A stretch of 64,000 nucleotides of DNA, taken from Canna indica. Its lineage: Eukaryota > Streptophyta > Magnoliopsida > Zingiberales > Cannaceae. The notes beneath the pieces are model-generated. The model had not been told where the DNA came from and searched no databases. It saw nothing but the letters and a program-made list of their open reading frames with translations. How positions within the stretch are numbered: position 1 is the stretch's first letter; each line of letters opens with the position of its first letter. Shown here piece after piece: positions 24,379 through 35,274 of this stretch. A program made the position numbers and the translations under genes. The stretch lies in the NCBI GenBank assembly GCA_034359265.1, contig CP136890.1:88127501-88191500 (forward strand), given 5' to 3'.

Positions 24379-24540
24379 TTCGGAGTAAAAATACTAGGTT
24401 CATTCGTTTGTAATGTAGGTTCACTTTTACTTAAGTTCAGTATAAATGATCCTAAGTTTAATGTTAATAAATTTAGGTTCACTCACAGGAGGGGCTCCAT
24501 AATAATTTTTTCCGTGTATAAACGAAATAACTTTTATGGA
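24379..24540 (-). repeat. Right half of the small inverted-repeat element split by CACTA 1
   Basis: Contains AGGAGGGGCTCCATA (24487-24501), the mate of 11210-11224, and starts with the TTC target duplication. Confidence 0.6.
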
Positions 24541-24880
24541 GTCTAGCTCCATAAAAAATTTTATGGAGTTGATCTTCAAAAGTAAAACACAAATTTCAAA
24601 GTAACTTAAAAATTACTTTGAGATTTGTGTTTCACTTATGGAGCTCTACTCAATAGATTTTTTATGAAGTCGAGCTCCATATAAATTGTATTCGTGTGTG
24701 TATATATATATATAACTAGTATGAAGCCTAAAAAAATTATATGGAGCCGGATTCCGATGGTTAAATACTAATATCAAAGTAATTTTTATTTTATTTTAAA
24801 ATTTGTGTTTCATCGTCGGAGCACCCGGCTCCATAAAACATTTCTATGGAGCCGGACTCCATATAGGTCGCGTACAAACC
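24541..24880. repeat. MITE-like foldback cluster with TATGGAG/CTCCATA words
   Basis: CTCCATAAAA and TTTTATGGAG alternate. ACACAAATTTCAAAGTAA and TTACTTTGAGATTTGTGT (about 24587-24632) form a hairpin, and a second, looser copy follows at about 24755-24870. It is related to the inverted-repeat element interrupted by CACTA 1 and sits in the 3' flank of the intact P450. Confidence 0.6.
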
Positions 24881-24935
24881 ATTTCATTCAGACAATTTGC
24901 ATCGAGTCAAACACAAATCTCAAAGCTTGTCCTCA

Positions 24936-26523
24936 TCAAAAAACCCATGGTTTTGCCACAAGGCAAAGTGGCTCCTTCTTCCCTATTGTCAGTCCAGGTG
25001 CCTCCGTCATGTCCATCTTAGTCGCGCTCATGCCAAGCGGCAGCTCCCAATCAAATCCACTAACAAGGTTCGCCAGCGCGATCTCCATGCTGCTGACGGC
25101 AAAGTGAAGCCCCGGACAAATCCTCCTCCCCGCCCCAAACGGGATCAACTCGAAGTCATTTCCCTTGAAATCCACAGAGCTGTTCAAGAACCTCTCTGGC
25201 TTAAACTCTTCCGGTTCGTCCCAGTGCTTCGGATCCCTACCAATCGCCCATGCATTGATCAAAACTTTCGCGTTCTTAGGAACATGAAAGCCTTGAATCT
25301 GGCAGTCCTCCATGGATACATGCGGAAGAAGCAGCGGAGCTGCGGGATGCAGGCGGAGGACCTCCTTGATGACTGCCTTCAAGTACACCATTCTCTCGAG
25401 GTCTTCTTCTTTGATCATTAGGGTTCCTTTTTTAGCTTCATCAGCCGTTCCACGTACCTCATCTTGTAGCTTCTTCATGGTTTCTGGGTTTCGAACAAGC
25501 TCCGCCATGGCCCATACTAGAGTGACGTGTGTTGTTTCCGTTCCAGCGGCAAACATATCCTAATTAATAATAGGGAATATCAATATGGTTAACTATTAAT
25601 TTAAAGCAAGACAAATTAATTAATCTCACCATTAGGAGTGCCTTAATTTCCTCCCTGGAGATGTTAGTATCCGTCTCATCATCCGGTTTCTTAAGAAGAG
25701 ACAGCAATATATCTATGAAATCCTTCTCCTCGACATCGTCGTCATATTTTTCGCGCAGAGCGACGTGCTCCTCGATGACCTCCTCAATAGCAGTATCCCA
25801 TCTCTTGGCGGTCCTTCTCGCTCTCGTCGAGATCCCGAATAGCTCGTCAATCCATGCCAGCGAGGGGAAGTAGTCCTCGAAGAAGAAAGCGGCGAACGCC
25901 ACGTTGTTCTCCTTCACCAGTTTGCCGAAGAGCTCGTCCTTGCCGCTTTCTCTGAAGTTCCTCCCCGAGACGACTCTGGTGATCACATCGGCAGAGAAAG
26001 TAACCAGCGTCTTGGTCATATTAACCGGGCCGGAGGAAGAAGCTCGGCGGATTTTCTCCAGCATGACGGCCACCTCCTCCTCCCGGAGAAGGCGATAGGA
26101 CTGCACTTTTTTGGCGCACAGGAGATGGACGGTGGTGAGCTTTCTCAGCTGCCGCCAGTACTCGGAGTAGGGCCTGAAGGCGAGGTCGAGGGCGCCGCTG
26201 AGAATGAGCTTGGCGGCCTTGGAGGGAGGCCTGCTGGCGAAGGTTCGGTCCTGGGTTTTCATGATCTCTTTGGCCATCTCGGGGGAGGAGATCACAAGGG
26301 TTGGGATCTGGCCCAGGTGAAGTAGCATCAATGATCCGTACTGGTTGGAGAGGGCGCGAAGAGATCGATGAGTGAGTGAGCCGAGCAGGTGGAGGTTCCC
26401 GATCACGGGAAGCGTCGGAGGGGACGGTGGGAGGCGTGTCGTCTTCTTGGAGGTTCTTTTGATGCTTGTAAGTAGCAGGAAGAGTGCGAAGATGAACAGG
26501 GTAGAGAGCAAAGATGTCTCCAT
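24936..26523 (-). CDS. Cytochrome P450, CYP71 clan, intact two-exon gene
   Basis: Predicts 505 residues, a normal plant P450 length: exon 1 26523-25630, a 70-bp intron (GTGAGATTAA...TTAATTAG, 25629-25560), exon 2 25559-24936. The start METSLLSTLF is preferred over in-frame Mets at 26535 and 26571 because the sister copy also starts MET. A hydrophobic anchor (about residues 5-22, ER membrane) and a PPSPPTLPVIGN hinge lead into the fold. The oxygen-binding helix has AGTETT, the K-helix KEVLRLHP (ExxR), then FKPERF and the heme loop FGAGRRICPG with the Cys ligand. The intron sits just before the I-helix, as in CYP71-type genes. Such enzymes are heme mono-oxygenases of specialised metabolism; the substrate cannot be read from sequence. 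This is the only intact host gene in the window. Confidence 0.95.
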
Positions 26524-26599
26524 TAACAGCTGCATGGTATGCCTTGTTGATACTGAGCGCAGCTTGATCATATCTCAAATAATGGCATGCCAATTTATA

Positions 26600-26949
26600 G
26601 GAAATGATAAGGTTGAATGATATGTTTTAATATCTAAATGTATCCAATTTTTTCAATTTTTTCCAGATATGTAGGTACAAATTATTATGTTGACTCATTT
26701 ATATATATAATTGGACTCTATCACGGTACTTTTTTACTCATTTATGTTAACTTTTTTTAAAAATAACTTTAGATAGCTAGATAACGATGAATCTATTGCC
26801 TCCTACTCACAGTTGGTATTTATGTTAATTTTTTTTAACGATAGAAAATTCCAATAGAGGATTATATTAAAATTAGAATCTTAAATTTTTAAAATGTTCA
26901 ACGTGTTACCGCCAACTATCCACAGTTGGCTTATGTTAACTCTTGCTCA

Positions 26950-27000
<51 letters not shown>

Positions 27001-28735
27001 GACTGTGGTGGTATTTGGATTCTAAATGTATCAAATAATTTCAATTTTTTAACATATATCATTTATATATTTGGACGCTACCTGACGTTATATATTTGGA
27101 CGCTATATATATCACGGTACTTTTTGACTATCATGTATGGGCAGGATAATTAATCTCAAAGATTCAAACATAAAATTATCATTTCACAAATAATTAACTT
27201 GACCTTTTTTTTTTATTTAAGTCTTCTTTTTAAGATTTTTTTTTTAATCTTTAGTTGCATGCATAAACAATCCAAATTTATATGTCTTAAATTATACTAT
27301 ACTACCTCTTCAAATCCAGTACATGCATAAATTGCCTGCCTGCATGCATGCATACATAAAAGCTTGGCAATATGTAGTTGATCAATGGATGTTATCATGT
27401 TAATTAAGCTATATATGGATTGATATATATGACAAAATAATGTCTTCTAATTTTTAGAAATCATGGTTTTATGATTATATCTTTTTGTTAGTGAATGCTT
27501 CCGGAGTTATAAACTAAAAGTCAAACTTTCTTTTGGTCAATGCTGATGGCCCTTCATCTATATATGTTATAAATTTTAGGCTAGGTTTGTTCTCATGTGC
27601 ATATATAGATGGTTTTTGATGAGCCGTCGTCATCTTCATTGTGTCGTTTCTAAGCAAAACCAACTCGAACTTTGAATAACTTCTTGTTCATATTCTACGG
27701 ATCAGACTATTATTTTTGGAACCCAAAATTTAGTATTTTAAATTGAATATAAATTTTTTAAATTGAATTTTAAATTTATTAACATCAATTTTTATTGAAT
27801 ATAAATTTAGAATTAACTTGAATAACTTCTTGTTCATATTTAGAATTTTAATTTGAATATAATTTTTTTATTCTGTGTATATAAGATATAATTAACATCA
27901 ATTTTGTATTATTTTAATGATATTTTTTAAATACAAACGCTAAATAAACAAAATATTAAAATTCATTTCTTTTCATATTTTCTTTATCTCATGAAATGAA
28001 ATCAACTATATAGACCTTCTAATTAATTTTTATTGAGTCTGAACTCATTTAATTAATTAATATAAAAAAATTAATTGAATTTTATATAGGTTATATAGCT
28101 TGATACTGAATATATAATTGATGCACTAAAAATCTATAATGGACAAACGTCAAGCCATATGTGTCTTCTACTCGAAGCATTTGCACGACACATGTTAATT
28201 CACGCAATAATTAAGAAGGATCGAATTTTTCAATTGCAGAAAAAGCAAGAACCTATGTATGAATTAATTAAAATGCATGCATTAGAAACTAGAAAGTAGA
28301 ACAAATTAAAACTAATGTGCAAGGTATCCTCAAATTCACTAAATCCTCAATTCTGAATATATAGTTGGTTCTCATAAACTGAATCCAGAAACACTCAGTG
28401 ATGTGCGATTTGATGCTTTTTACTTGTTAAAATGCATGATTCCATTGTTAAAAGATCTTCTTTCTTTTTTTAATTTTTTTATAGCTAGTGGAAATAATGG
28501 ATTTTGGTGCATGTCATTGTAAACTGCTGGGGCAAGCAATAACTACATATAGTCAAATCGGAGAGCAATTTCTATGTACAGTCAAATCGGTAGCTTTCTC
28601 GTTTATACAAAACATATTCGGTAGCATCAAATTAACCATGTATGTGTTTGTTAAATAATATATTTTTAGGAAGAGATGAATTGGACTAAAATGATTGGAT
28701 TCGGTCAATAGCTCTCCATCGTTCACATCAAACCA
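26600..28735. other. AT-rich intergenic DNA upstream of the P450, no gene
   Basis: No supported gene or element. Presumed to hold the P450 promoter in its first few hundred bases. It contains a (TA)n microsatellite at about 26945-26998 and the CATGCATG run near 27338. Confidence 0.5.
26945..26998. repeat. (TA)n microsatellite
   Basis: An uninterrupted TA dinucleotide run of about 50 bp. Shorter runs occur near 29385-29415 and 30278-30298. Confidence 0.95.
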
Positions 28736-28739
28736 AACC

Positions 28740-29155
28740 ACGTAGTCCCGCCCAAACTACACCCTTAAGCCAGGTCAAACGGCTCTATCCGAGGAATCCA
28801 CCTGGTCATACATGGACTCTCATGTCCTTCATCATCACGAGGGATATATCATCATAAACTCGTCATCTTCAGGATTGGCCTCAACTAATTTTGGGCAACA
28901 ATCTAGCGATCGAGATTGTCGGGCAGCACGATCACCGACCTTCACCTACAATATATATAGACACAACACGCCCCAAGTAACATAAGTTTCAATTCCATAA
29001 TTAACCACCACCTTGGAGTCTCCATAACTTGAATGTCGAAGTGTCTTTTGTAGGTCTCCCCTCCCCCTCTCCTCCCGGTGTTGAACCAGACAAACAGAGA
29101 CACCGAACTAGACCAAAAGACCCCAACTCGATCTCAAGCAATTACAGGAGGTATT
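28740..29155 (+). repeat. Probable gypsy-type LTR remnant or solo LTR
   Basis: GC-richer than its surroundings. The phrase CTTGAATGTCGAAGTGTCTT followed by TTGTAGGTC (about 29029-29058) matches the R-U5 signature of many plant Ty3/gypsy LTRs, and a TATATATA-like box lies about 85 bp before it. Exact TG...CA ends, target duplication and coding region were not found. Confidence 0.45.
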
Positions 29156-29220
29156 AACAAATACATGGATTAGAAATACTACATCAAATGATGTATTCAT
29201 AATACACCATGAGACCTATG

Positions 29221-29381
29221 ATTAGACTGTATTAGAAAAAAATAACTTTTCAAAAATGAATTTTGGAGTGAAAATTCTCAAATTCAAAATTTGGAGGTGA
29301 AATTTCTCAAATCTAAAACCTAATATTTTGGATACCCATTTTACCCCGTCCAAAGTCTCTAATTGATCAAAGACTTTGGTC

Positions 29382-29422
<41 letters not shown>

Positions 29423-29625
29423 GAAATATTTTTTAAAGATAAAAAGAGATGTTAGTCTATTTTTTTTTCTTTAAACTCTCTAATGCATTAGAGAATTTTG
29501 TACGAAGTTTATAAAATAAAAAATTATAAAATATTTTAATAAAAAATAACTTTTAATCCACAACAATTTTTTTATATTATAAAAAAATATTTCATTATTT
29601 AAAATACTAAGAAGTTAATTATACC
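29221..29625. repeat. Terminus-like fragment carrying the MULE palindrome word
   Basis: GGATACCCATTTTAC followed by a palindrome AAAGTCTCTAATTGATCAAAGACTTT (29341-29374) and a second one near 29477-29503 (CTCTAATGCATTAGAG). The same order, GGATACCCATTTTAC then TTAGAGATTTTGATC, occurs at 35283-35330, so both belong to one repeat family. No right-hand end was found for this copy. Confidence 0.5.
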
Positions 29626-29778
29626 GTCTCATTATACATGTTTACACTAAACGTTATATAATAATAGTAGAATATAAACCTAGTACTATATAAATTAGTC
29701 AATAAAAATTAATACTATATAGATTAATACAATACAACGTATTTAATGTTCAAATTTAGTATATCCCTTGATGTTAAA

Positions 29779-30085
29779 CCTTAGTGATGAATTAATTAAT
29801 GATGATCCACGTAGCTTTCACATGATTATGCACAGCAAGAAAAAATTATACAAACCCTCAATAATTAATCATGTCTCCTGGTAAAGTCATTATATCAAGC
29901 AGCCTGAGGTAACTATTAAACTTTTAACCTTAGTGATGAATTAATTAATGATGACCCGCGTAGCTTTCACATGATGATGCACAGCAAGAAAAAATTATAC
30001 AAACCCTCAATAATTAAACATGTCTCCTGGTAAAGTCATTAAATCAAGCAGCCTGAGGCCAACAATTAAACTTTTATCATTGTCA
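29779..30085 (+). repeat. Tandem duplication, 159-bp period
   Basis: CCTTAGTGATGAATTAATTA starts at 29779 and again at 29938. The two copies run in parallel through GCACAGCAAGAAAAAATTAT and CAAGCAGCCTGAGG with few differences. Confidence 0.9.
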
Positions 30086-30179
30086 ACATGATTCGCCAGA
30101 TAATTGTTAAATTGACAAGAATAATTATTATATTAAATTATAAGGGCCACCGCGATGAATCCCTCGCGCGTGTACGTGG

Positions 30180-30407
30180 AATTATTTGCTGCACACACAA
30201 AACAAAGGAATTCAATCTTCTCCTCGGGAAAATTATTTGACTCAAACATGTATGACAGACCTAATTTTACAGCGCATATATATATATATATATATATAAT
30301 TTTGCATGCACTTCGATCACACACAAAACAAAGGAATTTAATCTTATCCTCTGGACCTCTGGAAATTACTTCACTACTCAAACATGTATGGCAGACCTAA
30401 TTTTGCA
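30180..30407 (+). repeat. Local duplication of about 90 bp, left of CACTA 3
   Basis: CACACAAAACAAAGGAATT and CAAACATGTATG(A/G)CAGACCTAATTTT each occur twice (about 30193-30272 and 30319-30404), separated by a TA run. The second copy ends exactly at the GCA target duplication of the CACTA element. Confidence 0.85.
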
Positions 30408-31978
30408 CACTACAACAAATCATCTACTTTTTGACGTCAAAGTAAACTAATATTTCGACGTCAACGAGCGTCAAAATGACATATTGACGCAGGTAAAAGC
30501 GTCAAAAATGAGTGTAAGAAAACCAGAGTAATAATGGACATTTCGACGTCCAAGAATACGTAAAAATGTCAAAAATTTCGACGCCAACTTATAGACGTCA
30601 GCAGGCATCGATATGTTCATATCGACGTCTGCTTATAAATGCCAGCATGCGTCAATATATTCATATCGACGTCTGTTGACAGACGTCGATTTTTTTTTTT
30701 TAATATTAAAATATTAATATCGGCGCCTGTCAGAGGCGCCGATATAAAAATTAAAAAAAAAAAATACAGGCAATACGCGCACAGCGCTGTGCGCGGTATT
30801 GGAAAATACCGCGTGCGGCTGTGCGCAGTATTCTCCAATACCGCGTACAGCCGCGCATACAACCGCGCGCGGTATTGGAGAATACAGCGTGCGGCTGTAC
30901 GCAATATTAGCTGGGCGGAAATCGCACCGCTCGATTTCCGCCACGCGGCGGAAATCGGACGGGCGTGGCGCAGCTTCCGTTGAAATCTTTTAATTAAAAA
31001 AAAATATTTCGAAAAAAAATAGAAAACAATTAAATAAATACCCGTTAAAAAATTATACTAACCTTTATATAAATTTCGGAATCCCAAAATTTTCATAACT
31101 TGAAAAAAAGAAGAAAAATTAGATCAAAGAAAAATGATATGAGAAGGAAAAAAAGACAAGGAAGGAAGAAAAAAATGACAAGAAGAAAAAGAAGAGAAAA
31201 GAAGGGAGTAGAAATCATGTATTTAAAGAAAAAAAAGCAGAAAAAAAAAAAAAATAGAGGCGGGAGAATTCCCGCCTCGATTTCACTCGCGCCGAGGGAC
31301 GCGAGGTCGCCTCCTGCCTCGGCGAGCGCGCTCGCCCGCCCGTTACCCGCCGCGTGGCGGAAATTGAGCGGCAGCGGATTCGCTGCCGCTCGATTTCTGC
31401 CGCGCCCTACGCAGCAGCGGATTCGGGTTTTTTTTTTTTTTTTATTCGGCAGCGGATTCGCCGAACTCCCGCCTCCTGCTTAATTACCCACGTTCGGCGC
31501 CAAATATTTTTTTGGCGTCTGCTGTGGCGTTTCGACGTCTGAGAGAGACGTCTAAATATTTCGACGTCTGCTCTCAAACGTCGAAATTTATAATATTAAA
31601 ATATTTTAATACTATACATTTTGACGCTTTTAATAAGCATTGAAAAATTGACGTCCGAGCAGGCGTCGAAATATTACAGTAGTCAAAAAAAAAATTCGAC
31701 GTCTTTGAGTTGACGTCAGAACAGACGTCGAAAGATTTCGACGTCTATTCTCAGACGTCGAAAAGCCACAGCAGATGTAAAAAAAATTGACTTTTTAAAA
31801 TTATTGCAGAACAGGCGTCGAAAAATTTCGACGTCTGTTATCAAGCGTCGAAATTTTTTCAACGCCTTTAAGAGACGTCGAAATTTTTCGTATTAAATTT
31901 TTTTAATTACTTTACATTTCGACGCTTGTAATAAGCGTCGAAAATTTAACGTCGATATATATGGATTGTGTTGTAGTG
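30408..31978. mobile_element. Non-autonomous CACTA element 3, 1571 bp
   Basis: Ends are CACTACAACAAATCATC (30408) and GGATTGTGTTGTAGTG (31978), flanked by GCA at 30405-30407 and 31979-31981. Subterminal regions are full of TTTCGACGTC / GACGTCGAAA words, distinct from CACTA 1 and 2. The interior (30720-31490) is GC-rich with inverted segments (CGGCGCC...GGCGCCG; GAGCGGCAGCGG...CCGCTGCCGCTC) and an A/G-rich tract. No transposase is encoded, so movement would need a protein from an autonomous relative. Confidence 0.9.
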
Positions 31979-32064
31979 GCAGTATATATATATACGTGGA
32001 AAGTTGTATTGTTCTTTTAATGATATCACGACTTTTAATTTCTCGAATTGACGTGGATGGTGGA

Positions 32065-32175
32065 ATGTTGGAATAGAACTTGTATGAGCGGCCTGCTGGG
32101 CTGGCGTGGCGGACGATGAGCGGCCTGCTCATACAAATTTGTATGAGCAGGCCGCTCATACAAGTTCTATTCGGA
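32065..32175. repeat. Inverted-repeat cluster with a 44-bp perfect palindrome
   Basis: The core at 32116-32159 reads the same on both strands: ATGAGCGGCCTGCTCATACA and onward, with the axis between AAA and TTT. A third copy of the half-site, GAACTTGTATGAGCGGCC, lies just upstream (from about 32078) and pairs with GGCCGCTCATACAAGTTC at about 32150-32167. Confidence 0.9.
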
Positions 32176-32179
32176 ATGT

Positions 32180-33909
32180 TGCGCATGCACGAAGGATAAG
32201 AACAAGCAGACTATAAATACTATGATAATCTTGACTTTTTTCTCGTGGAAAAGAGAGCTTAATTTGTCTTGATATCATTTTTCGCTGATAATGAAAAAGA
32301 TAAGAGAGTGGACAAGGAGAAGAGAGAAAATCCTACAGCTTTTGCCCTAATTGGCTAATTCAATTACGTATACTGACAGCGAAGTTGTTAATAATTATCT
32401 GGTCGTACTGCTGCATTTGGAATATAGTATGCAGGGATGAAGCTGTACGTCTCTAAGACATTTTGTCACATATATAGATATGGATTGCCTAGTAATGCGT
32501 CAGATTGTCACACATTTAATTTGTCACGTCTCATTACATTTAGGGGTAAAAATAGGATAGATATGTGTAATAAAAAATAAGTTTGAACCTCATCTGTGAT
32601 TTATTACAGGTTATTTTTTAGTTCTGAATCTGATTTGTTGGTAGACTTGACCTGTGGTATATTTATAAAACCTACTAAAATTTTAAACACATTTATAAAA
32701 TTTACTTTTAAATTTTAATATAAAAAATGATAATAATAAATTTAAACACAATAACAATAATTATTATTTTATTAAATTAAAATATATATTTTATTATATA
32801 TAATATAAATATATAATAAACTAATAATATTATATATTTATTATATATTATATATATTATCTTAATAAATTCAGGACGATCTATCAGGCTCAATAGATCT
32901 TATAGAGAATTTGAGTCTGGCCTGATAAAAAAAAAAAAAATCTAAAAATAAAAAATCTACGCCTCATTATTTTTTAAAAGAAGTTAAGCTAGGTCAGAAC
33001 GAATACAGTTCAGGTCAGATCAAATAAAGGTCAGTTACAAGGCCTTGATAGACCGTTTGATTTATTTTCATCACTAATTACATTAATAAACCGGCATCCA
33101 TGGCAAAGAAGAGAAGGTAAAATTCTATTTGAGACGGACGGTAAGACGACTCTATCCACTTGCTTGACTTTCTTCTCCATCTCTTAATCTCAATTAGAGA
33201 ATGAAAATTACGTTTAGGCTTCTTATAAACCTACCACATCTTTTGTTCTTATCCAGAACAACTTTTATTATAGAGTGATCGTTTGACGATTGTTTTGTTT
33301 CTTGGCTTGCAAAACTCGTTAAAATCATTTGAAGTTTTGAAGTACTCTCCTCCTTTGCATGTACTACATAAGAACTTGGTAGTAAGCCACTCGGCTTTTA
33401 TTTCTACTTATTTAAATTATATATCAACCAAAAAATATTGTGCTTTGTCACGAGATAATTTTTTTTTATCTTGTATTTCTCTGTGCTCTCCAAATAAATA
33501 CAAGGTTCACTTTTCAAAAAAAAATTCAACTCTCCGCACTATGTGCTATCATTAGAATCTCACATTGTACCCCTTTCATTAGATTTCCATAAAAATGGTG
33601 AACTATTTACTAAATGGAAAGCTTCTGGAAGCTAGATTTTGGTAAATTTTGATTAATTATTATTTTAATTTTTAGCAAAATTCAATTTTAATTAGCTCAA
33701 ATTAAATTTTAATTTGGACTTAATATATATATTGAAACTTCAGTTAAATTTGTTTTAATTGATTAACTTCAGCAGAAGATACATATGTTTTGAAACTTCA
33801 GTAGATGATGTTAATTAGACAAATATTATTTTTAGCCAAATTCAGTAGAAGATAATAAATATTTTTGAAACTTCTGCACGAGTATCAACTCAATATTATA
33901 TCAATTTAT
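32180..33909. other. AT-rich intergenic DNA, no gene seen
   Basis: No gene that I can support. 32520-33070 contains loosely mirrored phrases (for example GGTAAAAATAGGATAGAT near 32543 versus ATTTATTTTCATCAC near 33059) that could be an old non-autonomous insertion. A plus-strand open frame at 33283-33555 has no recognisable domain. Confidence 0.35.
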
Positions 33910-33919
33910 ACTAAACATT

Positions 33920-34118
33920 GTGAATCCACTTGTGATTAAGTGGTAGTAGCATCCGGATATGTACGTTGCCTAGGTCTTGAGTTCAATTTCTAATTGTATC
34001 ATTTTGTGCGTCTTTTTCACGTCTTTGTACGTATTGTAATACGTATACGTTTTAGGCATATAATTATCGTATTTACGTTTTGTAATGACTGTGTTATAAA
34101 ACAACTTATCAAAAAAAA
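33920..34118 (+). mobile_element. tRNA-derived SINE, about 199 bp
   Basis: Flanked by an identical 10-bp duplication ACTAAACATT (33910-33919 and 34119-34128). The 5' part resembles a tRNA pol III promoter: an A-box-like AAGTGGTAGTAGCATCC (about 33938-33954) and a B-box-like GAGTTCAATTTC (about 33979-33990). It ends in an A-run. Head, boxes, A tail and target duplication together fit a short interspersed element copied by a LINE. Confidence 0.75.
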
Positions 34119-34128
34119 ACTAAACATT

Positions 34129-35274
34129 CATTATCATAAAACTAGCATCATAATCAATTAATTTCAAGACATTTTTATTAATTATAATAAAATAATAAAA
34201 TATAAAATTTATTATGACATGAAATTTAAAATAATAAAATATCAAATATTAATATGATATTTATTATTCATTTTCTTTTCTAATTATATTCATTTAAACT
34301 AATTTTTTTTATTTTGCATAGGAATTTATTGAAATCAAATCATTTGCACGTGAGATATAAACTATTTTAAAAATATAATATTTATCATATTGTTCGTGGT
34401 TTCTCTTTTTTTTTTTTTGTTCTCACTCTTTGATCGAAGCTTACATGAGAAGCGGAGCAAGGAATAGCGGCAAGTTTTCGGCCAACTACAAGGAACAATT
34501 CAAGGAGCAGTGCATCTTGAAATGATATTATTCTAATTTGTGCATCAATTTCTTCAGTTGATTAACAATTTATCATCAAATATTTTGAAGGGAGGAGATG
34601 GGAGATGAGAGATAATATGTTGGGTGTTGGCTCAAATTATGTTCGAACAGAATCCAACTTATCAAATCCGATTCAAATCGGAGTTAATTGACTAAAATAT
34701 GATTGAGCCAAATTAAGAGTTGATTTCTTATTTGATCTTTAGCTTGGACCAGTCAACATCTTCTTCGGATGTTTATTGTTCGTGTGAACAGTGACCGAGC
34801 TGGAGAAATTTTTCAGCATCTTCAATCAACGATGTCTCTTACGTTTGAACATCGTTTTTGAATCCGTCTTTGCAACCGTACTCTCCTCCTCGAACCCAAT
34901 CAAATGGACCATCAATTTCAAAATTTGACAGATTAATCACAATTAAATTATTGTGAAAAATTGCAACACTTTTCTTCGTTGTGTGCATGAACTGAGGAAT
35001 ATTTCATCTTATTTTTAACCTTCATAGACGTCATCCTCTCTTTAACTTGAATTCTCCAGCCATTGATTGGCTTGATGGTGTGATATTGCAGTGAGATTCC
35101 CGACGATTTTGAAGCATGAAGTTCGAGTTTTTCTCCGCCTTGTTCTTTGGCAATTTTCTCGACTTAATTGCAGCAGGAAGGCAGCAATTGCACTATAATA
35201 TATTGAGACCGGATCCAAATCAGAATTTATTTGATTAAGTTAGGATTGAATATAAAAATAAAAATTATATATAA
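34129..35274. other. Intergenic, no gene seen
   Basis: AT-rich start, then a more balanced stretch (34430-35210) without a clear ORF or element ends. Phrases such as TTGGGTGTTGGCTCAAATTA (about 34621) may be remnants of a retroelement, but nothing decisive is visible. Confidence 0.3.

Noticed and set aside
26021..26593. 190-residue frame on the minus strand overlapping the P450
   Set aside because: Out-of-frame shadow of P450 exon 1; the P450 frame has full motifs.
30617..30993. Overlapping open frames on both strands in the GC-rich centre of CACTA 3
   Set aside because: They overlap each other, have no recognisable domain and are explained by GC-rich inverted sequence.
33283..33555. 90-residue plus-strand open frame
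   Set aside because: No motif, no homologous pattern recognised and AT-rich chance length.
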